DNA of 64,000 bases from Phoebastria nigripes (lineage: Eukaryota > Chordata > Aves > Procellariiformes > Diomedeidae). The position numbers and the translations under genes are program-made. The stretch lies in NCBI GenBank assembly GCA_035582835.1, contig JAYKAV010002297.1:957966-1021965 (forward strand), written 5' to 3'. Positions 25,301 to 36,000 of this stretch are shown piece by piece. Under the pieces are notes generated by a model that had not been told where the DNA came from, ran no database searches, and was given only the letters and a program-made list of their open reading frames with translations. Within the stretch, counting starts at the first letter, position 1. The number at the start of each line of letters is the position of its first letter.

Positions 25301-27780
25301 TAGGGGCTGATAATCCAAAGGACATTTCCTATTCCTTTCTCCCCTTCCCTTACCTTTTCTTCCAGGCAGTCAAGTTTTAACTGTGCTGTTGAATGTAACA
25401 GCAAGGAAGAGGGAGGGAATTATTAATTATACTAATTATATAATTAGTCAAAAGGAAAACAAAATGTTAAATGTTTTAGTGAGTATGATTAAGACAAGCA
25501 TGAATTTCATGCTCTTTGAGCCTTGATTTTTGGGGACCCACTGACTTTATGAAATCTGGAGGACAGTTTATTAAATTAGACTTTGTTCTGGTGAAGTCGG
25601 AGACGTGTGTTTGACAGAACTCTGCCCATCAAACCACTCAAACGTAAATTATCTCCTAAAATCAGAACTGGCTTGGGCAGTCTGTGAGGCAGGTTGCAGG
25701 GAAAACCTGCAGCACAGACCAGAGGATGCTCCCAGCCCAAGGCTCCCAGGAGCAACAGAGATGTAGCTTTTTTTATTTATTTTTGCCTTACGAGATACCT
25801 GTGAGCCTGTGTATGTGGAGTGTTACAGCGATTTTTCCCATCGGATGGATACAGCTCAGTGTATGTTAACTCCATCTTCAGTATTTCCTTCATTCCGATA
25901 TGAAATTGATTCCTGCCACCGGAGAAAGTGAGTGCATAAAGAATGGGACATTTTTGCCTGAACTTTGAGATGCTGTTCAGTATAATGGATGAAAACCAAA
26001 TATACACTGCCCGGCTTGCCTTTGACAAAATATAGCCAATCCTTTCTCTGCTTTTTTTTTTTGCCTGCAGCCAAATGGTAGTTAGTTGTCTATGCTGATG
26101 CTTAAAATCCTGGAGAGGAGGGGAAACGGAGAATTATTGCTTTTTGCCTTGAAGAATTTGGAGAGGCAGCTGCGACATAAATGATTCTTTTCATTATATT
26201 ATATTATACTGCTTTCATGCACATAGTGAGCCTGCTGACCTCGGTTTCTTTGGAAAGCAGGCTTTCCACCCCAGTGTTCCTGTGTGCCAGGAGGAGCAGA
26301 AATGCTTTCCCTTACCATTGCCACATACAAAAAATGCTAACGCAAGTGATCCCTAGGATCTAAGGCTGGATTAAAGTAATTTAGGATATGCTGCAGTACA
26401 TGGGCAGCCCCTTCAGGGCTCTTTATAACGTGACAGTTACTTTAGTAATACTTTTGTTTGGAAGAAACAGAGTATGTTCTTTTCCTATAACAAACCAAGT
26501 TAGAAAGGGAGTCCAGGTAGCCCTTATCCCGGCAGCTGGGATGTATCTTGTTTGAGCAGCACTCTGAGCTGCACCTTTATCTTCCTGCCATAGACATACA
26601 GTAATAAATGATGTTACACAAGATAGCTGTAGTACTTGAAATAAACACTCCAGTAAAATTCCTACAGCAGAGAGCTCTGGAAAGGGTGGTTGTTGGACAC
26701 AGAAAGGCATCTCTGCCTTGGCTAAGCGGGGGCCTTCCAATTTTTGTTTTCCTACAATAGTAAGAAATGTATTGTTAAGTGAAAACTGAGATTCTTCTCT
26801 AATAGTCTGAATTTAGCAACTAATCCCTAAGTTTGTAATACTCTTCTCTTAATCAGAAGCTGGGAGGATCTGGTAAATCTTGTGCTAATTAATTTGTAAA
26901 ACTGCAATGATTGTGAAAAGTGTGCTGAAGCAGAGAAAAAAATGAGTAAGGGACCACCTTATGCCCAAGTAGTAAAAGATTATAGATAGAATAATCTTGT
27001 ATTATAATAACAGCTCTGCATTAATAAAAGATAGAGCTGTGCTCTCTTGGTAGCAGCTTAACCTTGCGCTGTAAACAAAGAAAAGATAATTAACTGATGA
27101 TGTTTGGGTTTTGTTCTTTTCCAAGGTTCAGATCATCCACACAGCCTGTCTTACAAACTGGAACTCGGATCAGACCAGGAAATCCCATCTGACTGGTATC
27201 CATTTGCTACTGTCCAGTTTGTCGTTCATGATACCTGTGCCTCAGGAACAGAAGTCAAGTCACTGGGCATCGAGAGCGATGTGCAGCCCCAGAAACACGT
27301 GGTTCAGAAAGCTTTTTACAATTGCCAGGTATTTTCAGGGCTATATTTTCAATGTTTTGCTCCTCTTCTTCCTCCCCACTCCCCCATACAGTATTTGCAA
27401 GGCGAATGTGCTTTGTATTCTAAACATATCTTGCATGCATTTGTGATAATGACTTTGAGCGAAAGCATCATTAAAAAGTAATTCCTTGTCTGATCAAAGA
27501 TGATGCTGAGAAACAGAACTGCAAATGCAGCGTTGTTTTTCCTCAGTTGAGCTATTTTTGGGAGTAGTGGTTTTGAAATCTGGTGGGTCTGGAAATGTTT
27601 TGATTCTGTGTCAAAGCTTTTATTCATGCCATTGCTGCAGATCATACTTTCAGTGCCCAATTATTTGCTAATTCTACCTGGGTTTTTTTTGTTTTCTAAC
27701 TACAGGTTGAAATTGAAAAGAAGTGGATTAGGCTTGATGGAGAAGATCCAGATAAGGCTGGCAACTGCCTAATGCAGTAA
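16626..27780 (+). CDS. STON1: STON1, stonin-1 (spliced: 16626-18570, 27126-27328, 27706-27780)
   Basis: Stonin-1 is a cytosolic adaptor of the stonin family, related to the medium (mu) chains of AP complexes and involved in clathrin-associated endocytosis. Three exons join in frame to about 740 aa, against roughly 735 in human from memory. The N-terminus has the family signature (MCSTNP, then WVTFDD) and a long Ser/Pro-rich disordered part to about residue 275. The stonin homology domain starts near residue 280 (WPFMLRIPEKKNMMSSRQWG). The mu-homology domain runs from about residue 415 (LEIVDNFWGKV) to the C-terminus. Junction 1 splits a codon (A|GT, Ser 649). Junction 2 falls between codons (CAG|GTT). 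The start matches the family N-terminus. No frameshift or stop was seen. GTF2A1L follows on the same strand about 10.7 kb downstream, as in mammals. Confidence 0.95.
19314..19343 (+). repeat. Poly(A) run, 30 nt
   Basis: Thirty consecutive A residues lie in STON1 intron 2. No retroposon body was recognised just upstream, so it may be simple microsatellite expansion. Confidence 0.9.
20922..20956. other. Assembly gap, 35 N, inside an A-run
   Basis: The Ns are flanked on both sides by long runs of A. The gap is probably an unresolved homopolymer rather than missing unique sequence. Confidence 0.95.
22560..23995. other. Unexplained stretch with overlapping open frames, ending in AATAAA
   Basis: This part of STON1 intron 2 is richer in G+C and CA/TG than its surroundings. 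It carries overlapping open frames of about 85-150 codons on both strands (for example minus 22401-22847 and 23246-23698, plus 23477-23908). It is followed by a canonical AATAAA at 23990-23995. I recognise no protein family in any frame, and the frames interrupt each other. It could be a decayed retroelement, a lncRNA exon or chance. Confidence 0.25.
25431..25448. repeat. Perfect 18-bp AT palindrome with two TAATTA cores
   Basis: The sequence is self-complementary over 18 bp and contains TAATTA twice, the core recognised by many homeodomains. In AT-rich intronic DNA this could also arise by chance. Confidence 0.8.
27126..27328 (+). CDS. STON1: STON1 exon 3
   Basis: Acceptor TTTTCCAAG|GTTCAG and donor CCAG|GTATTT. 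This exon encodes the end of codon 649 and 67 further residues of the mu-homology domain, including LSYKLELGSDQEIPSDWYPF and a segment ending YNCQ. It ends exactly between codons (phase 0). That allows splicing either to STON1 exon 4 or, in principle, to GTF2A1L exon 2. Confidence 0.93.
27329..27705 (+). other. STON1: STON1 intron 3
   Basis: A short intron of 377 nt with GT-AG ends and a T-rich tract before the acceptor (TTTTCTAACTACAG). Nothing else is visible in it. Confidence 0.9.
27706..27780 (+). CDS. STON1: STON1 terminal coding exon
   Basis: Encodes 24 residues (VEIEKKWIRLDGEDPDKAGN, then CLMQ) followed by TAA at 27778-27780. Human stonin-1 ends with a very similar 24-residue exon. 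The match to the family C-terminus places the stop confidently. Confidence 0.93.
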   Translation, partial: VEIEKKWIRLDGEDPDKAGNCLMQ

Positions 27781-28162
27781 AAGAAGACAGGAGGCACCGT
27801 CAAAGGATATTAGTAGGAGTCAATTTACATAGGAAATTCTATTGTTAGAAGCAGCACAGTGACCTAGTTTAGGATAAACGTGGTCATTGAATTTTTTTCT
27901 TTTTTTAGTGCTTTTGGGTTTGATTTTGCAAATCAGTACTGGTTTGACTGGCCTGCATTCAAGTAAACTTCCTGTCATGGGAATAGTGGTATGAGTAAGG
28001 TCTCCTTGTAAAGAGTTGCAGGATGTGAGCACTTAATTGACTGATTGTAATACATTATTTTCCTGTTGCATATCTATGACTTGGGAATGATCTCATACTT
28101 CATATTGAAACCTAATGGCACTACTCAAAGAGTTCATGTCACTTGGACATATAATATTCAGC

Positions 28163-28168
28163 AATAAA
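28163..28168 (+). other. STON1: Candidate STON1 polyadenylation signal AATAAA
   Basis: This is the first canonical AATAAA that I noticed downstream of the STON1 stop, implying a 3' UTR of about 400 nt. Longer alternative UTRs are possible. Confidence 0.4.
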
Positions 28169-29055
28169 ATCTGCCAGAGTGCTTATGTGCAGACCAGCAT
28201 CTGTGTAAGGTCCAGCAGGAGCAATTACATTTTTTAGTGGTGTTTGAAAACCGAAGTCCCCCATGTTTCTGCTTCCCTCAATATATGTGAACAGAAGAAG
28301 TCATAATATTATTCTCGACAAGAGCCTCAATTAATGAGTTGGAAACTGGGTAATTTCATTGGTAAAATGGGAAAAGTTCCTCCGCAATAATATTCTTCAT
28401 TTTTCTGTGGCTGCAAGCGTTTCCTCCCCAGCACTTTATAGGTTCACTCAAAGTAATCTCTTGGGCAAAAAACCATATGGCAGATGTGATTGAAGTTTCT
28501 GTGCCAGCATTAGACAAATCTTTTTCACTACTGCAGCAAGTGAGACAAGGGGCGGATGCTCAGCAAGCGTAAATCAGTCCAGGCCCATTTCATTTGATGA
28601 AGCTTTGAGAATTTACACCAGCGGAGGATTTTCCCCACAAACTGAAGAAATGGCTGGTTGCTGCTGTTCGCTGTGGGTCTCCTTTAGGATGCAAAGTTCC
28701 AGATGTTGGCTTGGAAACTGCAGGAGCTGTTGCTTTGAGTAACTTTTAAGACAGAGGGCATGTCTTTCCATGCATGGGAAGGGAGATGTTTTCATGCTGC
28801 TGGCTCGAAAGGCAGCATTTTCTGTGGGGAAACAATGCAGGAATAGACTATCGCAGGGGAAGTGAAGCTGTGACGCTTCAGCAGGCAGCTTGGGCTACTA
28901 ACCCTGTATCAATGTGTTAACTGTGTTTTCAACAAATTATTGGCATTTAGGGAAAGGTTTTAATGCTTCCCCTCAGCCATTATCCCCTTTGTCATTTTCT
29001 GCAGGCTGTAATTCCAGGTCTGAAAAAATCTGATAAATTAAAAAAATGCTCCTGA

Positions 29056-29058
<3 letters not shown>

Positions 29059-29098
<40 letters not shown>
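29059..29098 (+). repeat. Poly(T) run, 40 nt
   Basis: Forty consecutive T residues lie between STON1 and GTF2A1L. It could be the tail of a minus-strand retroposon, but no element body was recognised. Confidence 0.9.
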
Positions 29099-29099
<1 letters not shown>

Positions 29100-30392
29100 T
29101 GCTGCAGTTTTCCTAAAATTATCCTTACTTCAAACTGAAATTAGTGGAGAACAAAAATATAGTAATGCACTAAGGCTCACTTTATATTTTGTCACAGCTT
29201 GTAACTGTTTATATGAACACTGTGTAAAAATACAGATAAATGTTATTCCCCAAAAGTAGAAATATGTGGGATATGCACTGAGAAAATTACCAGTCTGAGG
29301 AAACAGAAGGCCGTAATACGAACCTAGTTCATCACAATAAACTTTCCCCCCCGTTTGGAAGCTGATAATGAAATAGGTAATAGATTCTATAGTAAGCCCT
29401 GAGGGCAGGTTTTTTATGGGTATTGCATTGCCAAAGCCCCAAATAGACTATTATGGTATTTTGGCTTCTCTATATATCCCTTTTTATTAGCAGATTATAT
29501 TATAAATCTAAGCAAGTGTTTGAGTGTAGTAGTGATCCAAATACGTCTCAGCTGTTGCATCTTCCATCCGTGTTTTGACTTGAGAAGCCATTAGCACCTT
29601 CAAGTCATGTTTGGTTTGTTTTAGTCATATTTAATTTTGGTTTATGTACTTCTCAGCTGAACTAAGGGGCACAGTGTATGCTAGGGCAAAACATTTATAC
29701 TTAGCATCATGGCAGAGCTCTGCAATTTGCTGAAGTCCCTGCTTATACTAGAGCAACAGTACCCATTAACCTCTTTGCTCGGTAAGGTAGAGGAAGCAAA
29801 ATACGTGTTGCAGATACCTGCACTAACCTTTGTCTGAGGCTGACTTGTTTTGATTGACATTAACACAGCTAATTCAATAGATCTGTTAGCAGTGGTTAAT
29901 GTCCAAAGCCTGTCTTGCCCAGCTGGCCCCTATTTTTCTGTTTTTAAGGGGACAGCCAGGCTATTCTGGGACTCTTTCACCTTAGGATCCCCATTCGCAG
30001 CACTCATTTCCTGGGTATTCGGTACCTGGTGGTGTTACGGGTCCTGCGGAAGCAACGGCTGCTTTTCTTCTGTCAGGTGTCTGCTGTATCTCGGGATGTG
30101 TTCAAGAAGCCCATGTAGCATTGACCCCTGAAGGGATGAGCTATTGTTTTGAATGGCCCAAGAGATGAAGAGCCACGTTCCAAGTCTTCTTTCCTGCTAG
30201 TGAGTCTGTATTATATCTGGTATGGTGCAAATGATCATTCAGCCTTACTGAACTCATTAACATAAAAAGGTCAAGCTACAGCTTTATCTATGTTGCAGAC
30301 TCTTGGATTTCCATCTGAGGCCTGCAAGACTTGCCATTAATTTTAATCAGAATTGGATCAGGATCACAGGGAATTCTACAGAAACATTGCCA

Positions 30393-30614
30393 CACTGAAA
30401 GAAAGTTACTCTGTTTAATGCATGGCTTTCAGTTTAAACCTGACAATTAGTGCAGCCTAAGGCTGAATAATTACCCTGTTCAGTCTCAAACTGATGTTTG
30501 TATGCCTTGCTGTCAGAATATTTAAAAATAGGCTGCAGTTTAATGAAAGAAAGTTTGGGTGGTCTGACTTTTTTCCCCCCATCAAATTCTAACTTCCTAT
30601 TCTATTGCAACGTG
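30393..30614 (+). repeat. Left arm of a long inverted repeat
   Basis: This 222-bp segment is the reverse complement of 31213-31435 with only a handful of differences (roughly 97% identical by eye). Both arms share a run of more than 130 bp with almost no mismatch. The arms are separated by a 598-bp unique spacer. The open frame at 30498-30728 lies largely in this arm and shows no recognisable protein. Confidence 0.95.
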
Positions 30615-31212
30615 CTAAAGCAGAAACACCCTGGCTTCCCCCTTCTAAAATATCTTTTGCATTCTGTGATGTCCTTTGAGTACAACCTACTAAACAAATA
30701 TTCTCAATATTTAAGACTCATTTGCTAACATTTTCCATGAAGGCTACAGCAGGTGATAGTGAGTAAACATACTGGCTTTGATTCTTCAGAAATCTGGGCT
30801 ATAAGTAGTCTAACTGTAATTTGGGAGGGGAATGGAGATGAGGAACAGTTGCTATAAGCTGTTGTGATGCTCAGTGTCCAGCTAGCAGAAGGACTGGAGC
30901 TTTAAATAACCCATGCGGTGCATTGGCATCATGCAAGGAACCAGGTTTCACATGTATCTGATCTCTGCTTGCCTACAGCTAGCGCCTACAGTCACTGAAA
31001 TTCTTCTAACTGTTTGGGTCACTTAAGATGCTGACACTTCGCTAACATTTACTACAGGGCAGTATTTAGATATTATCTGTGTTTCCTTCACAAAGGACCA
31101 GCAGGGTTTGGGATATTTTATATTTTAAACAGAAATNAATGAGAACAGCTATTTTTATAGTGTTTTATGCAGTTCATAGTATATTTTTAGAGTGTTTTTA
31201 TAGTCCAAAATT

Positions 31213-31435
31213 CACGTTGCAATAGAATAGGAAGTTAGAATTTGATGGGGGAAAAAAACGTCAGGCAACCCAAACTTTCTTTCATTAAACTGCAGCCTAT
31301 TTTTAAATATTCTGACAGCAAGGCATACAAACATCAGTTTGAGACTGAACAGGGTAATTATTCAGCCTTAGGCTGCACTAATTGTCAGGTTTAAGCTGAA
31401 AGTCATGCATTAAACAGAGTAACTTTCTTTCAGTG
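31213..31435 (-). repeat. Right arm of a long inverted repeat
   Basis: Reverse complement of 30393-30614. The matching ends sharply at both borders. The differences are a few substitutions and one length change near the outer C/T-rich patch. No terminal target-site duplication or transposon-type terminus was recognised, so the origin (local inverted duplication, a MITE-like pair or an assembly error) is open. Confidence 0.95.
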
Positions 31436-33033
31436 CCTTATTTACAAAGTGCCGTATTTGCTGAAACCGACAAACTTTATCTTTGCATTCATCTTTCTCA
31501 TACTAATTGTATTACTGTAGGTAAATGGTACTTGATGTAATTTTGGATTCAAACACCCATTGAAGTCAATGGAAGTCTTTTAACTGACAAAATGGGATCT
31601 GCATCAAAGTCTCTAAGCATAAAGGAGAGGCAAAAAAAAAGAAAGGAATAGTGGTAATGGGCAGAAAAAAACCACGGTAGAAGATTCTTGATGCTAGTAA
31701 GTAAGCAACCTGCAATGCTTGCTTATTCCAAGCAGAAAGGAGCACAAAAGAGGAAAAGAGGTGTTACCGAGTGTCAAAGCTGAAGCTTTGCAGTGATTGG
31801 GAACGATGGTCTGGCTGCCCCTGTGTAGCAGCTCTTGAGAAATGAGGATGATGGTGCACTCCATTGAACATGATGCAAGCCGCTGTCATCCTTATGCTCC
31901 TTGCTTTTTTTTCTCCAGATTCCGTATTAATTGTCCAAAAGTACTTTATGTCTGAAAACAGGTTTTCACGTGTTGCTTTTAGTTGCATTTATTTTACTTG
32001 ACAGACTTCTTAGCTGCAGTATTGGTGTCCACACCTCTATTTTACGTTTTTTCGTCTTTTTGTTGACTAAACACAGTAACTAACTGCTGCAGTTAGCGTT
32101 CTTAGCTATAGTTTTGATAACTCTGAAGCAGTGCTGTTATTCTTAATGGAAAATATAATTTTATTTGGGTCTTTTGTCAGTATAAGTATAAACAGATGAT
32201 GCTGATAATCTTGTAATAACATTTTGTAGATTGCATATTGATTAAAAAAATAAAGTTGTATTTCAAACTAGCAGTTTCTTGTCCCCTCACTAGAAATTTA
32301 TCAAGCTTGTTTTACATTTACCATAATTAACTGGTTGATCTCATATCATCAGGTATTGCAGTTTATTAGAAAGAGCAGTTCTACTCTGTGTGTGATGTGT
32401 GGGGGACATCGCTCCTCGTCTTAGATAAAGCTAGTTGCAGAAAGCTGAATGATGCACTATATTCCATTAATGATCATTTATGGCAGGCCCTTTTCCTGCC
32501 TTATTTGCATAACAATAGTAAGCCAAAGAATAACCGTGTTTTTTCCTATTGAGTTCTTCCTCTGATCTCTCTGGGATATTTGAATATAATGTAGCAACAA
32601 CTGTTTAAGACTTTCGCAAATTTCAAAGTCTTCTTGAAATGAGCTGTTACTAGGGAAATAGTGAAACCTCTGTGGGGAAATACGGGGATAAGGCAGAGGT
32701 TTGTGGGGCAGCATTCAGAGAATGGGCTTAAAGTATAAAATAACTATGCCACTTGTCCTATGCTGCTGTCTCTGTAGCAAACCAGCCGGCTATTCTGGGA
32801 AACACTGGGAAATACATTTAACATCCATTTTCACTTCATTGTTGTTCTATCCTCCAGTGAGCACCTGCAAATGGAAAGCAGGTGTCTAGTAGAAGTACAG
32901 TCCCCTTCCAGAGCTTAAAGAGTTTGCAATGTTTAAAAGTATCAGTGAACAATATGATTCAGGTACATGAAAAAGTGAGATGGTAAATTGCTAGAACACA
33001 AAAACATGAAAACGTTTATTTTTGGGACAGTTT

Positions 33034-33064
33034 CCTAGTATGTGCTATGCCTAGTATGTGCTAT
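33034..33064 (+). repeat. Tandem 15-mer, two copies, period 16
   Basis: CCTAGTATGTGCTAT occurs twice in a row with one G between the copies. It looks like a small recent slippage duplication in intergenic DNA. Confidence 0.9.
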
Positions 33065-36000
33065 TTTATAGCCCTGTTCTTTCCTTAGTAAAAACAACCT
33101 GTAATTTCTCACAATAACAATCATAACATGTTGTAAGTGATGTTCATGCTCCCTGCTCAGTTCTTACAGTTTGAAATAAAAGCAAAAGCATTGGCTCAAA
33201 TTCTGCTTTGCCATCCACAAAACCCAGTGTGATTAGGTATTTCCGGTTGTGGGTAGGTACAGTCTAGCATTGCATTGCGACGGCCTTTTCGGTTTAATAT
33301 AGAATAACTTTCACTTCCATTTCCATATTCAACAATAAAAGTCCGAGGGGAAAAAATCAGAAATGGGAACAAGTTGGGAGTGGAAGGGACCCACGATGAG
33401 TGACCAGTGGTGGAGGTAAGAGGGAGGAGGCAGCGGGAGCAGGGAGTTGGCAGAAGGAAAGGGCAGCGGGCAGAGCTTGTTTGCAAGGGCTAAGGAGAAC
33501 CGTTGCCTCTCTAAGTCAGGGGGAGAAGTTTACCTATGAAAGGGACTGAAATAGAAAAGTGGTGAGGAACCTATGCAGAGAAGTGCCTTCAAGGGAAGGT
33601 ATTGAGAACGAAGTTGCAAGTAGCTGCGGGGGGAAAAATGAACTGAATGCTCTCCTGAGGTGGGGAGGAGGAGGAGTTGGGAGCAGCTGAAGAAGGGGGG
33701 ACGTGGGCAGAGCCACCGGAGACAAGCAAGGTGGCTGTGAGACTGATGGGGCACAGTGAGAGGTGCCCTACCCGAACAAGCCAAGCTGGTGCCTGCTTGT
33801 GGCATGCCACAGCTTGGCACTGCCACGCCGTGCAGCTGGCCCTGCTTTCATATAGTACATGCTGCCATTATGTGCCGAGCAGAAGAACTTGCTCAATCTG
33901 TCTTGAGCATCCCTGCATCACATCTGTACAGCTGTTGGTAATGGTAACCTATCTTCCTGGACAGGAAGTTCTTGCTCATGTAAGGGACCAGTCATGCTAT
34001 AGGAGATGCAATGAAATATCAAATAAAACCCAGCAGTGGAACAGGGANGATTTAAAGCCACAGCATGCTAATTGAAACCGTTTCCACAGAGGCATGGGAA
34101 CAAGTTACTGAATATTTTTGCTGCTAATTGTGTGGTTAATTTTGTCATAAGGGATATGCAGTAGATCTACTCAAAAGTAGAGTTGGGAAAAAAAAAAAAG
34201 AGTGAAAAGGTGTGTACAGTCAAGTATTAGGACAGTGGGAGCCCAGCCACGTTTGCTCAGAAAGGGAAGCTCACAAAGATGACCTTGAGCAAATATTGGG
34301 GTCCTCACATAAATGCTTCCAAGACACAATATGGCAATGCAGGCTAGTCTCCATATAGCTGAGTCATTCTTTAGTAGAGTTAAACTGGCATCAATTAGGC
34401 AGTAAAAAGGAGAACCTGACTGCTAAGCTGTGCTTCAACCTGTCTCTCAAGGTCACTTGCTGGGTGATTTTAGTGGTGTGGTTGGTGCTGCAAAACCCAC
34501 TGCTCGTGAAAGGATCTACTGTGGTTGCTCAGCTTTATTCCTCTCCAAATTGCCAAATGCCAAGTTAGGCAGAGCAAATTGGCCTTGATCAAAACATGCT
34601 GCTCTGCTCTCATTTAACTTTGCACTAAAACTGCTGGACTTCAGCAATCATCTGCTCAACTATGAACTTCCAGCAGCTAATTCAACTAAGGAGGAATGAT
34701 GTTTCTGGCATTTACCCTCCCGCTGCACCCTGCCTCTGTGTGGTTCTGCATGCCCCTGCAGCTAGTCCCTCTCCACTGGAGCCGGGGAGCCCAGGAGCAG
34801 GTAAGTGGCAATTACGGACAGGTGAGGTGGGGGTGGGATTTCAACCACCGATGAAGGGGAGTAAAACACGATGGCAAGGAAGGGGATTAGAAAGCGATGA
34901 AGGCAAAGGCAGTAGACAAAAGGGGAGCGAGCTGGACTGGGGTTTCTCTTGGGGACACAGGGCAGGAGGTTGGGGTCTCTCTGGGGAAAGAGGGTGCTGT
35001 AAACATCTGTACGTCATACCCAGGGAAACAAGACAGACAGCAGAGGAGGTGAGGGAACGAGACGAGCGCTGAGCTGGGCACCAGCAGGAGTGTGGTAGAA
35101 AGGAGGGACAAGAATAAGGACAGTGAAGTGGCTGGTGGCTGCTATTTCCCTCTGAGGCTTTCTCTCCACATAAGGCATATGTATCAGGGGGAGTATTTAG
35201 GAGAGGCAAGGCTTATTTCATCCTTAATTAGGCTTACTCATACTACACAAGTCTCTGGGCTTATCAAGGAGCTGAGATATACAGTACTATTCAGTGTATT
35301 CAATCCATCAGGACTGACATTTTTTATAGCAGTTTGTACAGGTCAGAGCCCTTCTTATGCCACCCAATGTCCTGCAAATTTGTCATTAAATTGAATTAAG
35401 GGACAGCTCTTTCTACAGTTCCTCTGATAAAGTGGTTTAAATCAGGTAAAAAAGGAGAGGCCCTTGAAGAAACCGGAGTCACACATGATAAATGAAAGAG
35501 GAACAAATCATAGGTCCCAGTGTTATCTGTCTCAGAACTCCGACAGAAATGATGGAGCTTGTAACAGAATCACGCTGTTAATAAAATTGGTTATGAGACT
35601 AGAGTGCCGTATATCTATGAGTCAACAGCTGAAAACAAAGGGAACATGTTAGAGAATATCTTTAAAATGAAATTACAGTTCTGCCCATGTCAGTCTGCCC
35701 GGATTCTGCAACCGGTTCCTCCTAAGAGTGATTACTTCTACTTGGAAAGAAGGGCAAGATGGTATTTGTAAAATATGCCTTGAGAAAGAATTCTGCAGTC
35801 CTGCGGTTGAGCAGCCGTGTTCCTCTACAGCAGCAATGCTGGATTTAAACAGCAGAGGGCATTCATTACCAAGCATCTGAGTTTGCTGAGGGCTCTCAGT
35901 TTCTAGAGAGAAGGCATTTAAAAATGGTAATTTTTTTTTAATGATTAATAAAGGTTCATCATCCAAAAATATATCTTCTCTAGACATCATGTACCAAGAG

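Larger units (their letters stand above)
18571..27125 (+). other. STON1: STON1 intron 2
   Basis: About 8.6 kb, GT-AG. It contains an A30 run (19314-19343), an assembly gap (20922-20956), an 18-bp AT palindrome (25431-25448) and an unexplained, less AT-rich stretch (about 22560-23995) that ends in AATAAA. No coding exon was recognised. Confidence 0.8.
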
